Part shown: piece by piece, positions 53,650 to 63,172 of the stretch
Layout: each line of letters opens with the position of its first letter
How positions within the stretch are numbered: the stretch's first letter is position 1
Assembly: GCA_963770375.1 (NCBI GenBank)
Contig: CAVYPM010000002.1
Location: forward strand, 62,001 to 126,000
Direction: 5' to 3'
DNA from: DASVBE01 sp963770375
Lineage (GTDB): Bacteria; Actinomycetota; Actinomycetes; Streptosporangiales; Streptosporangiaceae
DNA length: 64,000 nt
Notes under the pieces: model-generated
Told to the model about the DNA's origin: nothing
Database searches by the model: none
The model's input: the letters and a program-made list of their open reading frames with translations, nothing else
Translations under genes and position numbers: made by a program

Positions 53650-56409
53650 ATGACTGCTACTGCCACCCAGCAGCCCGCCGGCGAGCAGCCCGCCGGCAGG
53701 CCAGCATGGTACGCGCTGTCGGCGGAGGATGTGACCGCGCAGGTAGGTGTCCATGTCGAGGAAGGGCTGACGGCCACAGACGCGGAGCAGCGGCTGGCTG
53801 AGTACGGGCCGAACGAGCTGCCCAAGGAGCCTCCGCCGAGCATGTGGGTGGTGGCGCGGGCGCAGCTGGTCAACCCGATGAACATCATGCTGCTGATGGT
53901 GGTGGTGGCCAGCTTCGCGATCGTTCAGGTCGCCACGGCGCTGGTGGTGCTGGGGCTGGTGGCGTTCAACGTGGTGATGGGCACCAATCAGGAGCTGAAG
54001 GCCCGGGCCAGTGTAGAGGCACTGGCCAAGCTCCAGGTGCCCCGCGCCCGGGTGCGCAGATCTGGCCAAGTCGAGGAGATCGACTCGACCCAGTTGGTGC
54101 CGGGCGACATCGTCTTGCTGGAGGCCGGTGATGTGGTCCCGGCGGATGGGCGGATCATCTCCTCAGCGACGCTGGAGGTGCAGGAAGCCGCGCTGACCGG
54201 GGAGAGCGCGCCGGTGCCCAAGGACCCGGGGACCTTGCCCGAGGGCGAGGTGCCGTTGGGCGACCGGACCAACCTGGTGTTCCAGAACACCCAGGTCACC
54301 CGCGGCACGACGGTGTTCGTGGTGACCGGCACCGGTACCGCGACCCAGATGGGCCAGATCGCCAGGATGGTCACGGCCACCAAGCGGTCCCGCTCGCCGC
54401 TGCAGCGCGAACTGGACGGCATGACCAAGGTGTTCGGCCTGATCGCCTTCCTGGCGGTGGCCATCATCGCCGTCTTCGGCCTGGTCCGGGGTCAGGACAT
54501 CACCACCTTGGTGCTGCTGTGCATTTCCACCGCGATCGCGTCCATCCCGACCGGGCTCCCGACGTTCGTGCAGGCCATGCTGTCGTCCGGGGCGCGGCGG
54601 CTGGCCGAGGCCAAGGCGGTGGTCAAGTCGCTGTCGGACGTGGAGACCCTGGGCGGGACAACGGTCATCAACTCCGACAAGACCGGCACGCTGACCATGA
54701 ACGCGATGACCGCGACCACCATGATGGCCGGCGGTGACTGGTACAAGATCGAAGGCCCCGGATACCAGAAGTCCGGCGCCATCCTGGGCGTCGGCGGCGG
54801 GAAGACCCCGGACTTCCACCGCCTGGCGCTGGGCCTGGTGCTGTGCACCGATGCCACCGTGGATGGCGAGGGGTCGGTCATCGGCGATCCGACCGAGGCG
54901 GCGTTCGTGGTGCTGGCCGCGAAGATGGGCGTCGACGCAGAGCAAACCCGCGAATCCCTGCCCCGCCGCGCTGAGGTGCCGTTCGACTCCGAGTACAAGT
55001 TCATGGCCACCTTCCATGACGTCCCCGCTTCGCTGGCCGGCGGGATCATCCAGCAGCCGCACTTCACCAGCGTGAAGGGCGCGCCGGACGTGGTCCTGGA
55101 GCGCTGCGGGTACGCCCTGTGGCACGGCGAGGTCGTCCCGGTCGCCGGCGTGCGGGACGAGATCCTGGCCGCCAACCGCAAGCTGTCAGAACGCGGGCTG
55201 CGGGTACTCGCGTTCGCCGCCCGCGACCTGGATGACGCGGGCATGACCGCCGCGCTCGCCGACCCGATGAACGCGGTCACCGGCCTCGTCATGGTGGCGC
55301 TGGTGGGGATCATGGATCCGCTGCGCACTGAGGCCAGGGACGCCGTCCACGTGGCCCTGGGCGCCGGCATCGACGTGCGGATGATCACCGGCGACCACAC
55401 CGTCACCGCCCGCGCGATCGCCGACGAACTCGGCCTCGGGCCGGGCGTCATCACCGGCACCGAACTGCAGCACCTGAGCGACGATGAGGTCCTCAGCCGG
55501 CTTCCCCAGCTGCACGTGTTCGGCCGGGTGGCGCCCGAGGACAAGCTGCGCCTGGCCAAGCTGATGCAGCAGGACGGCCAGGTGGTCGCGATGACCGGCG
55601 ACGCGGTCAACGACGCGGCGGCGCTCAAGCAGGCCGACGTTGGCGTGGCCATGGGCAGCGGCAGCGAGGTCTCCAAGCAAGCCGCGAAGATGGTGCTCAC
55701 CGACGACAACTTCGCCACGCTGGTGCGCGCGGTGGACTATGGCCGCGACATCTACCGGCGGATTTCCACCTATATCCGGATGCAGCTGACGATCTTGTCC
55801 TCGGTACTGCAGCTGATGGTCTACGCCACCATCCTGAACATCAACGGCGGCGTCGCCCTGTTCCCGCTGCAGCTGCTGTTCTGCAAGTTCTTCGTGGTCA
55901 TCACCGTGGTGATCGGGTTCATCGTCGACGTTCCCGATCCCGGGGTGATGCAGCGGCCGCCGCGCAAGCCCGGCACCAAGATCGTCACCCGGCCGTGGGT
56001 CATCCGCTGGTTCATCTTCGGGTTCGTGGTCGCCGCCACCGCCCTGTCGGTCCTTGAATGGGGTCCGGGAAAGCCGAGCACCACGCACGCCTCGGTCAAC
56101 ATGACCATGGCCTTCGCCATCGTCTCGCTGTCCGCGGTCAACATCGGCCTGGTCATGCGGCGCGAACGCCAGGCGCCCTGGTCCTCGCCGGTGTTCCCGT
56201 ACCTGGGCTGGATCATCCTGGGCTGGGTCTTCACCTGGGCCGCCGTGGAACTCAACATGCTCCAGCGGCTGCTCGACACCACCTCACTCAGCGGACGGCA
56301 GTGGGTAGTCGTGCTCGCCCTCTCACTCATCGCCCCGGCCGTCGTCGCCGTCGACAAGCTCATCCAGCTGCGCAGCCAGAACAGGGCCCTCGCCAAGGCA
56401 GAGGCATAG
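53650..56409 (+). CDS. Cation-transporting P-type ATPase 1 (P2/P3-like)
   Basis: The 919-residue protein has an N-terminal cation ATPase domain, actuator motif LTGES, phosphorylation site SDKTGTLT with Asp 343, hinge MTGDAVNDAAALKQADVGVA and a C-terminal set of membrane helices. Helix 4 reads IPTGLP (Thr 301) where Ca2+- and Na+/K+-ATPases have PEGLP, so the ion ligand is altered; the ion (H+, Ca2+, Mg2+ or other) is unknown. The hinge also has GDAVND instead of GDGVND. It is followed by a second, related pump. Confidence 0.88.
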   Translation: MTATATQQPAGEQPAGRPAWYALSAEDVTAQVGVHVEEGLTATDAEQRLAEYGPNELPKEPPPSMWVVARAQLVNPMNIMLLMVVVASFAIVQVATALVVLGLVAFNVVMGTNQELKARASVEALAKLQVPRARVRRSGQVEEIDSTQLVPGDIVLLEAGDVVPADGRIISSATLEVQEAALTGESAPVPKDPGTLPEGEVPLGDRTNLVFQNTQVTRGTTVFVVTGTGTATQMGQIARMVTATKRSRSPLQRELDGMTKVFGLIAFLAVAIIAVFGLVRGQDITTLVLLCISTAIASIPTGLPTFVQAMLSSGARRLAEAKAVVKSLSDVETLGGTTVINSDKTGTLTMNAMTATTMMAGGDWYKIEGPGYQKSGAILGVGGGKTPDFHRLALGLVLCTDATVDGEGSVIGDPTEAAFVVLAAKMGVDAEQTRESLPRRAEVPFDSEYKFMATFHDVPASLAGGIIQQPHFTSVKGAPDVVLERCGYALWHGEVVPVAGVRDEILAANRKLSERGLRVLAFAARDLDDAGMTAALADPMNAVTGLVMVALVGIMDPLRTEARDAVHVALGAGIDVRMITGDHTVTARAIADELGLGPGVITGTELQHLSDDEVLSRLPQLHVFGRVAPEDKLRLAKLMQQDGQVVAMTGDAVNDAAALKQADVGVAMGSGSEVSKQAAKMVLTDDNFATLVRAVDYGRDIYRRISTYIRMQLTILSSVLQLMVYATILNINGGVALFPLQLLFCKFFVVITVVIGFIVDVPDPGVMQRPPRKPGTKIVTRPWVIRWFIFGFVVAATALSVLEWGPGKPSTTHASVNMTMAFAIVSLSAVNIGLVMRRERQAPWSSPVFPYLGWIILGWVFTWAAVELNMLQRLLDTTSLSGRQWVVVLALSLIAPAVVAVDKLIQLRSQNRALAKAEA

Positions 56410-56439
56410 CCGTTCGGAGGCATAGCCGTTCGGAGGCAT
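56401..56439. repeat. 16-bp tandem repeat (2.4 copies) across a stop codon
   Basis: Unit gaggcatagccgttcg occurs at 56401-56416 and 56417-56432, with a partial third copy before the next ATG. The first copy contains the TAG stop of ATPase 1, and the repeats provide GGAG ribosome-site sequence for ATPase 2. Confidence 0.92.
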
Positions 56440-56442
56440 CAC

Positions 56443-59169
56443 ATGGCTGTCCAGGCTGGAACCACAGGCCCACCCGCCGCCGCGGGCCGGGACTGGTACG
56501 CATGCACCCCGGCCGAGGTCGCTGCCGCGGTCGGCGTGGATCCGGACGTCGGGCTCCCCGCGGCGCGGGCGGCGGATCTGCTCGCCGCGAACGGCCCGAA
56601 CGCGCTGCCGGAGGAGAAATCCACGCCGGGCTGGCTCAGGTTCCTCAACGAGTACCGCAGCTATATGCAGATCATCCTGGTCGCCGCGGCGGTGGTCTCC
56701 TTGCTGATCAAGGAGTGGAGCACCGCGATCCTGCTGGTGCTGCTGACGGTGCTGAACGCGGTGGTCGGGCTGCGGCAGGAGGGCAAGGCGGAAAGCGCCA
56801 TGAACGCCCTCAGGTCGATGATGAAGGCGACTGCCCGGGTGCGGCGGGACGGATCTGAGTCGGTGATCCCGGCCGAGCAGGTCGTGGTGGGCGACGTCGT
56901 GCTGCTGTCCGCCGGGGACGAGGTGCCCGCGGACGGCCGGATCGTCGCCGCCAGCGCACTGCAGATCGACGAGTCGGCCCTGACCGGGGAGAGCACGCCC
57001 GCGGCCAAGGGCGCGGACACCCTTCCGGCCGGCGAATTGGGGCCCGGCGACCAGCTGAACATGTCGTTCATGAACACGCCGGTCACGCACGGCAGCGGCA
57101 CCATGATCGTCACCGGCACGGGCTCCGGCACCGAACTCGGGAAGATCTCCAGGATGCTGGCCGCCACGGAACGGGAGGAATCACCGCTGACCCGGGAGCT
57201 GAACCGGCTCACCTTGTGGATCGCGGCCGCGGCCGGCCTCACGATGATCGTGATGTTCGCGCTGGGCCGGGCCCGCGGCCGGCCGTGGGACGACCTGTTC
57301 GTCGCCGCGGTGTCGCTGGCGATCGCGGCCATCCCTGAGGCCCTGCCGACGGTGACCCAGACGATCCTGTCGCTCGGCGGCGTCGATCTGGCCAAGCGCA
57401 ACGCGATCGTCAAGGAACTGCCCTCGGTGGAGACGCTGGGGTTCACCTCCGCCATCAACTCCGATAAGACCGGCACGCTCACGATGAACCAGATGACCGC
57501 GGTGGAGGTGGTGCACCCAGCCGGCCGGTACACGGTCTCCGGCAGCGGCTACGGCCTGGAAGGCAAGGTTCACCGGGCGGCCGGTTCCGCCGACGCGATC
57601 GAGGGCGCGGTCCTGCCGTACCTGGTCGCCAGCGACGCCAGGCTGGTCGATGGCAAGGTCGTCGGCGATCCGACCGAGGGTGCCCTGCTGGTCCTCGGCT
57701 ACAAGGCCGGGCTGGACATCGACGAGACCAGGAAGGGGCTGCCCCGGCTGGCCACCTTGCCGTTCGACCCGTCGTACAAGCTGATGGCCACCTTCAACTC
57801 CGCGACCGACGCCGCCGGCCGGCCGGTAGTGCGGTGCTTCGTCAAGGGAGCAGCGCCGGCCGTGCTGGACCGGGCCGCCAGCGCCCTGTCAGAGGGCGAC
57901 AGCGTCGCCTGGGATGCCCAGCTGCGCGACCGGCACGTGGCCGACATGGAGCGCATGGAAGGCCTGGGCCAGCGGGTCATGGCCGCGGCCACCAGGGACC
58001 TCGACCCGGCCACCTTCGATCCCGGCGGCGACCTGCTCGGCTACGCCACCGACCTGCAGATCACCAGCCTGGTCGGGATGGTCGACCCGCCCCGGGATGA
58101 GTCCAGGGACGCGGTGGCCAGCGCCCAGGCCGCCCACATCAGGGTCCGGATGGTGACCGGCGACGACGTGACAACCGGGGCCGCCATCGCCCGTCAGCTC
58201 GGCATCGACGGCGAGGCGATCCTGGGCGCTGACTTCGCCGCCCTGCCCGAGGCCGAGCGGCTGGCCCGCATCGAGACCATCGGCGTGGTGGGCCGGGTCG
58301 CCCCCGAGCACAAGGTGCTTCTGGCCGACACGCTCAAGAAAAAGGGCGAGGTCGTGGCCATGACGGGCGACGGCGTCAACGATGCCCCGGCCATCAAGGC
58401 GGCCGACATCGGGATCGCCATGGGCTCAGGAACCGAGGTGGCCAAGAACGCCAGCCGGATGATCCTCTCCGACGACAACTTCGCCACGATCGTGTTCGCC
58501 GTCGAGCAGGGCCGCAAGATCTACGACAACCTGACCAAGTACATCCGGTTCGTCCTGGTGCTCCTTGTGGTCTTCGTGCTGACCTTCCTCGGCGCGACCT
58601 TGTTCAACATCGCCGCGGGCGAGCCTTTCACGCCTCCCCAGGTGCTGTGGATCCACTTCGTGGTCAACGCCCCGTTCGGCTTCGCGCTCGGCTTTGACAA
58701 GGAGAGCCCGGGGCTCATGGCGCGCAAGCCGCGCCCGCGCGGCGAATCGGTCCTTACCACCGGGGTGATGATCACGGTCGGCCTGTCCGGGCTGGCCATC
58801 ACGATCGGCCTGCTGACCATGATCGAAGTCGGCCAGCATATTTTCGGCAGCGTTGCCGTGGGGCAGTCGATCGCGTTTACCGCCTTCGCGCTGTGCCTGA
58901 TCGTCGCCGCAGTCGAGTGCCGCAGCGAAACCGGCACGACGCTGACGACCGCGACCTTCGACAGCAAGCAGATGAACTGGGCGATGCTCGGGGAGTTCAT
59001 CCTGGCCGTCCTGGTCACCCAGATGGGCCTCTTCAACCGTCTGCTGGGCACGACCCAGCTCAACCTGCGCCAGTTCGGCTGGGCCCTGGTCCCGGCCCTC
59101 GCCCTGCTGCTGCTCTGGGAACTCGGCAAATACGTAGCGCGGCGCCGCGGGCAAGCGTCTCCGACATGA
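56443..59169 (+). CDS. Cation-transporting P-type ATPase 2 (P2-like)
   Basis: The 908-residue protein has the full P2 layout: LTGEST actuator loop, helix 4 IPEALP (Glu 299 kept), SDKTGTLT with Asp 341, MTGDGVNDAPAIKAADIGIA and six C-terminal helices. It likely moves Ca2+ or another cation against its gradient. It starts 33 bases after ATPase 1 and differs from it at the helix-4 ion site, so the two pumps probably handle different ions. Confidence 0.9.
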   Translation: MAVQAGTTGPPAAAGRDWYACTPAEVAAAVGVDPDVGLPAARAADLLAANGPNALPEEKSTPGWLRFLNEYRSYMQIILVAAAVVSLLIKEWSTAILLVLLTVLNAVVGLRQEGKAESAMNALRSMMKATARVRRDGSESVIPAEQVVVGDVVLLSAGDEVPADGRIVAASALQIDESALTGESTPAAKGADTLPAGELGPGDQLNMSFMNTPVTHGSGTMIVTGTGSGTELGKISRMLAATEREESPLTRELNRLTLWIAAAAGLTMIVMFALGRARGRPWDDLFVAAVSLAIAAIPEALPTVTQTILSLGGVDLAKRNAIVKELPSVETLGFTSAINSDKTGTLTMNQMTAVEVVHPAGRYTVSGSGYGLEGKVHRAAGSADAIEGAVLPYLVASDARLVDGKVVGDPTEGALLVLGYKAGLDIDETRKGLPRLATLPFDPSYKLMATFNSATDAAGRPVVRCFVKGAAPAVLDRAASALSEGDSVAWDAQLRDRHVADMERMEGLGQRVMAAATRDLDPATFDPGGDLLGYATDLQITSLVGMVDPPRDESRDAVASAQAAHIRVRMVTGDDVTTGAAIARQLGIDGEAILGADFAALPEAERLARIETIGVVGRVAPEHKVLLADTLKKKGEVVAMTGDGVNDAPAIKAADIGIAMGSGTEVAKNASRMILSDDNFATIVFAVEQGRKIYDNLTKYIRFVLVLLVVFVLTFLGATLFNIAAGEPFTPPQVLWIHFVVNAPFGFALGFDKESPGLMARKPRPRGESVLTTGVMITVGLSGLAITIGLLTMIEVGQHIFGSVAVGQSIAFTAFALCLIVAAVECRSETGTTLTTATFDSKQMNWAMLGEFILAVLVTQMGLFNRLLGTTQLNLRQFGWALVPALALLLLWELGKYVARRRGQASPT

Positions 59170-59289
59170 ACGGAAAATGAACCCGATCCCGGACTGTCAT
59201 TAACTTCAGCTAAATCGAGAGATGTCGATGCCGGCGCCGGCCGGTAAGGCCTTTCGGCGAATGCCGGCCAGCTGCGTTGTCGGCGAGAA

Positions 59290-59309
59290 CTCACCCTCAG
59301 AAGGGTGAC
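59290..59309. promoter_or_regulatory. Operator-like palindrome CTCACCC-TCAGAA-GGGTGAC
   Basis: Perfect six-base arms, six-base spacer. The 19 bases from TCACCC to GGGTGACGAC-like flank differ from the arcC site by only two spacer bases. It lies 105 bases upstream of the permease that leads the arcA/arcB unit. Confidence 0.72.
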
Positions 59310-59413
59310 GACACCTGCCTTCCGGCCCGGGCAGGCTCGGAAGGCGAGCAGTCTCCGGCGGCAGGGGCCCGGAGAAAGCTACGCGCCACCGCCCGATGGC
59401 TGGGGAGTAAGAA

Positions 59414-60832
59414 ATGGCGGATACGACCCACTTCCCCCCCGAAGCTCCCGGCTCGGCGAGCGAGCCAGCCGAGAGCGGAGGGGCGCAGAAGTTCGGCCTG
59501 CCGGCGGCGATGGCGCTGATCGTCGGCAGCATCATCGGCGTCGGCATCTTCAACCTGCCGACCTCGCTCGCGGTCTACGGCCCGATCACCCTGGTCTCGA
59601 TGGCTCTCACGACGGTGGGCGCGCTGGCCCTGGCGCTGCTGTTTGCCGCCCTGTCACGACGGCTGCCGGCCGATGGCGGGCCGTACGCCTACGCGCGTGC
59701 CGCGTTCGGCAACCCGCTCGGCTTCGCCAACGCGTGGTCCTACTGGATCACCGCGTGGGCGGGCAACGCCGCGATCGCCGTCGGCTGGGTGCTCTACGTC
59801 GAGCACTTCATCAACAAAGACCACACCAAGTGGATCACGGTGCTGCTGGTCCTGGTCGGTCTGTGGCTCCCGGCGGCGGTCAACCTGACCGGAGTCAAGA
59901 ACATTGGCTCGGTGCAGGTGGTGACCACGATCGTCAAATTCGTGGCGCTGGCGTTCGTGGCAATCGTGGGTCTGTTCTACATCAAGAGCGCCAACTTCAC
60001 GCCCTGGAATGTCAGCAAGGAAAGCGCGATTAGCGCGATCGGCGGAGGAATGGCCATTGCCCTGTTCAGCTATCTGGGCGTGGAGACCGCTGCGGTGGCG
60101 GCCGCCAAGGTGCGCAATCCGGACCGTAATATCCCCCGTGCCACCATCCTGGGCACTATCGCTACCGCGGTGGTGTACATGCTGTCGCTCATCGCGGTGT
60201 TCGGCATCGTGCCCACGTCCCAGCTGGCCAACGCGACCGCGCCGTTCTCCGATGCGGTCAACGCGATGTTCGGCGGCACCTGGGCCGGGAACCTGATGGC
60301 GATCGCGGTCATCATCTCCGGACTCGGGGCACTCAACGGCTGGACCATGATCTGCGCCGAGATGCCGCTGGCCGCCGCGGAGGACGGCCTGTTCCCCGCG
60401 AACTTCAAGCGGATATCGAAGAGGGGCGTGCCGGCCTACGGCATCATCGCCTCCACGGTGCTGGCCTCGATCGCGATGGGCATCAACTACATCGGCTCGG
60501 GCGGGGCGAACGTGTTCACCACCCTGGTCCTGATGACCGGCATCACCTCCGCGATCCCGTACGGCTTCTCCGCGCTGGCCCAGCTGAAGTGGCGGTGGAT
60601 CGACCACAAGGAGATGCAGACTCCGCGGTTCCTCCGGGACATGATCGTCGCGGGGCTCTCGCTGGTGTTCTCGATCCTCTTCATCTGGTACTCGCGCAAT
60701 ACGGGCCACAGCTTCTGGGCCTACTGGGCGCCGTTCTTCCTGGCCGGCGGCGCGCTGGCCCTCGGCATCCCGGTCTACCTGGCACAGCGCCGCCACCTGA
60801 CGCCGCCTGCGCCCGTCCCGCCGTACCGGTGA
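59414..60832 (+). CDS. APC-family basic amino acid antiporter-like permease
   Basis: The 472-residue protein has 12 helices: helix 1 ALIVGSIIGVGIFNLPTSLA, helix 6 with MAIALFSYLGVETAAVAAAK. It resembles the basic amino acid/polyamine antiporter group (AdiC/ArcD2-like). Being directly upstream of arcA and arcB, an arginine/ornithine exchange role is likely (inference). It begins a new transcription unit with its own palindrome. Confidence 0.86.
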   Translation: MADTTHFPPEAPGSASEPAESGGAQKFGLPAAMALIVGSIIGVGIFNLPTSLAVYGPITLVSMALTTVGALALALLFAALSRRLPADGGPYAYARAAFGNPLGFANAWSYWITAWAGNAAIAVGWVLYVEHFINKDHTKWITVLLVLVGLWLPAAVNLTGVKNIGSVQVVTTIVKFVALAFVAIVGLFYIKSANFTPWNVSKESAISAIGGGMAIALFSYLGVETAAVAAAKVRNPDRNIPRATILGTIATAVVYMLSLIAVFGIVPTSQLANATAPFSDAVNAMFGGTWAGNLMAIAVIISGLGALNGWTMICAEMPLAAAEDGLFPANFKRISKRGVPAYGIIASTVLASIAMGINYIGSGGANVFTTLVLMTGITSAIPYGFSALAQLKWRWIDHKEMQTPRFLRDMIVAGLSLVFSILFIWYSRNTGHSFWAYWAPFFLAGGALALGIPVYLAQRRHLTPPAPVPPYR

Positions 60833-60894
60833 TGCAAATGCCGCAAGACCCGGACATTCCGCACCCAGGCAACGAGAAAAACGAGGTGATCGAC

Positions 60895-62118
60895 ATGCCG
60901 TTCGGCGTGCCGTCCGAAGTCGGGAAGCTGCGCAAAGTGATGGTGCACCGGCCGGGGCTCGAACACGCCCGGCTGACCCCGTCCAACGCCGAGGAGCTGT
61001 TGTTCGACGACGTGCTGTGGGTAGAGCGCGCCCAGGCCGAGCATGACAAATTCAGCCAGGCGATGCGCGAGCGCGGCGTCGAGGTGTTCGAAGTCGAGGA
61101 GCTTCTGGCGCAGGCGCTGGCCAGGGCTGAGGCCAGGGACTGGGTCTGCGGCCACATCCTGAACGAGCGCCAGGTGGGTATCGTCGCCGCTGATCGGGCC
61201 CGCGAGTGGGCCGGATCGGCCGAGCCGGCGGTGGTGGCGGAGTTCCTGATCGGCGGGATCACCAAGGCCGACGTGCACCGGGACGTGGGGCTGGTGTGGG
61301 AGTCCGCGGACCCGACCAGCATGCTGCTGCCGCCGCTGCCGAACTTCCTGTTCCAGCGGGACCCGTCGTGCTGGATCTACGACGGGGTCACGCTCAACCC
61401 GATGACCAAGCCGGCCCGCAAGCCGGAGACGATGATCATGGAGACCGTCTACCGGTTCCACCCGATGTTCGCCGCCGAGACGTTCCCGGTCTGGCTGGGC
61501 GGGGCCGATGAGGACTGGGGCCGCTGCCACGTCGAGGGCGGCGACGTACAGCCGATCGGCAACGGCGCGGTGATGATCGGCATGGGGGAGCGCACGACCC
61601 CGCAGGCGGTGCTGTGGATCGCCCGGTCGCTGTTCCAGGCCGGGTCGGCCCGGATGGTGCTCGCCGTGCACCTGCCCAAGTCACGCTCCTACATGCACCT
61701 GGACACCGTGATCACGATGTGTGACCGGGACCTGGTCACGCTCTTCCCGCAGGTGGTGTACGGGGCGCGCACCTGGGCGATCCGCCCGGGCGACTCGGCC
61801 GAGGACCTCGTCGTGGAGGAGCAGGTGAACTGGACCCTGCCCGAGGTGATGGCCGCCGCCCTGGACGTCGGCACGATGCGCGTCGTCGAGACCGGCGGTG
61901 ATTCCTTCGAAGCCGAGCGCGAGCAGTGGGACGACGGCAACAACGTCGTCGCGCTCGAACCCGGCGTGGTCATCGGCTATGAGCGCAACACCGGGACGAA
62001 CGCCGCGCTGCGGAAGGCCGGCATCGAAGTGATCCCCATTGCGGGGTTCGAACTCGGCAAAGGCCGTGGCGGTGGCCACTGCATGACCTGCCCGCTGCAA
62101 CGCGACCCCGCGTTCTGA
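60895..62118 (+). CDS. arcA: Arginine deiminase
   Basis: This 407-residue protein starts MPFGVPSEVGKLRKVMVHRP and contains LPNFLFQRDPSCWIYDGVTL, VEGGDVQPIGNG and the C-terminal catalytic Cys motif GGGHCMTCPLQRDP. It converts arginine to citrulline and ammonia in the cytoplasm. ATG 60895 is chosen for its GAGGTGA ribosome site and family length; ATGs at 60832 and 60838 are in frame. It is followed by arcB after 19 bases. Confidence 0.95.
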   Translation: MPFGVPSEVGKLRKVMVHRPGLEHARLTPSNAEELLFDDVLWVERAQAEHDKFSQAMRERGVEVFEVEELLAQALARAEARDWVCGHILNERQVGIVAADRAREWAGSAEPAVVAEFLIGGITKADVHRDVGLVWESADPTSMLLPPLPNFLFQRDPSCWIYDGVTLNPMTKPARKPETMIMETVYRFHPMFAAETFPVWLGGADEDWGRCHVEGGDVQPIGNGAVMIGMGERTTPQAVLWIARSLFQAGSARMVLAVHLPKSRSYMHLDTVITMCDRDLVTLFPQVVYGARTWAIRPGDSAEDLVVEEQVNWTLPEVMAAALDVGTMRVVETGGDSFEAEREQWDDGNNVVALEPGVVIGYERNTGTNAALRKAGIEVIPIAGFELGKGRGGGHCMTCPLQRDPAF

Positions 62119-62137
62119 GCCTTGGGAGGGCTCTCGC

Positions 62138-63139
62138 ATGGCGTACAACCTGGCAAACCGCAGTTTTCTCAAGGAGATCGACTTCGAGCCGGCCGAGCTG
62201 CGCTTCCTGCTCAAGCTGTCCGAGGCGCTCAAGCTGGCCAAATATGCAGGCACCGAGACACAGCGGCTGACCGGCCGGGAGATCGCGCTGATCTTCGAGA
62301 AGACGTCGACCAGGACCCGTTCGGCGTTCGAGGTCGCGGCCTTCGACCAGGGCGCGCACGTCACCTACCTGGACCCCACCGGCTCCCAGCTCGGGCACAA
62401 GGAGTCGATCGCTGACACGGCTTCTGTCCTGGGCCGGATGTACGACGCCATCGAGTTCCGCGGTAGCGCCCAGGCCGACGTCGAGGAGCTTGCCGCTCAC
62501 GCCGGCGTGCCCGTCTACAACGGGCTGACCGCCGAATGGCACCCCACCCAGATGCTCGCCGACTTCCTCACCATGCAAGAGGCCAGCGGCAAGCCGTACG
62601 ACCGGATCGCCTATGCCTTTACCGGCGACTGCCGCTTCAACATGGGCCGCTCCCTGCTGATCATGGGCGCGCTGATGGGCAGCGACGTCCGGCTGGCCGG
62701 CCCCGGCGAACTGCATCCGCCCAAGGACGTTGTCGACCTGGCCAGGGACATCGCCGGGCGCACCGGTGCGCGCATCACGATTACCGAGGACCCCGCCCTG
62801 GCGGTGGCCGACGCCGATTTCGTCCACACCGACGTGTGGGTCTCGATGGGCGAGGCAAAGGACGTCTGGGCCGAACGCGTCCGGCTGCTCACGCCCTATC
62901 AGGTCAACGCCGACCTGCTGCGCAAGGCGAAGAACCCGGCCGTCAAGTTCATGCATTGCCTGCCGGCGTTCCACGACACCAACACCGTGGTCGGGCGCGA
63001 AATCATGGAGCACACCGGCATGACCTCGGGCCTCGAGGTGACCGGCGAGGTGTTCCGCTCGCCCGCCAGCATCGTCTTCGACCAGGCCGAGAACCGCCTG
63101 CACACCATCAAGGCCATCCTCGTCGCAACTCTCGGGTGA
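62138..63139 (+). CDS. arcB: Ornithine carbamoyltransferase, catabolic
   Basis: The 333-residue protein has the carbamoyl-phosphate motif STRTRSAFEVAAFDQGAHVT, the ornithine loop FMHCLPAFHDTNT and the family length. In the ADI context it splits citrulline into ornithine and carbamoyl phosphate, feeding ArcC. GGGAGGG precedes the ATG. With arcA and the upstream permease it forms one unit. Confidence 0.95.
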   Translation: MAYNLANRSFLKEIDFEPAELRFLLKLSEALKLAKYAGTETQRLTGREIALIFEKTSTRTRSAFEVAAFDQGAHVTYLDPTGSQLGHKESIADTASVLGRMYDAIEFRGSAQADVEELAAHAGVPVYNGLTAEWHPTQMLADFLTMQEASGKPYDRIAYAFTGDCRFNMGRSLLIMGALMGSDVRLAGPGELHPPKDVVDLARDIAGRTGARITITEDPALAVADADFVHTDVWVSMGEAKDVWAERVRLLTPYQVNADLLRKAKNPAVKFMHCLPAFHDTNTVVGREIMEHTGMTSGLEVTGEVFRSPASIVFDQAENRLHTIKAILVATLG

Positions 63140-63172
63140 ACAAGAAACAACAGGTGAGAAAGGAAGAATGTC

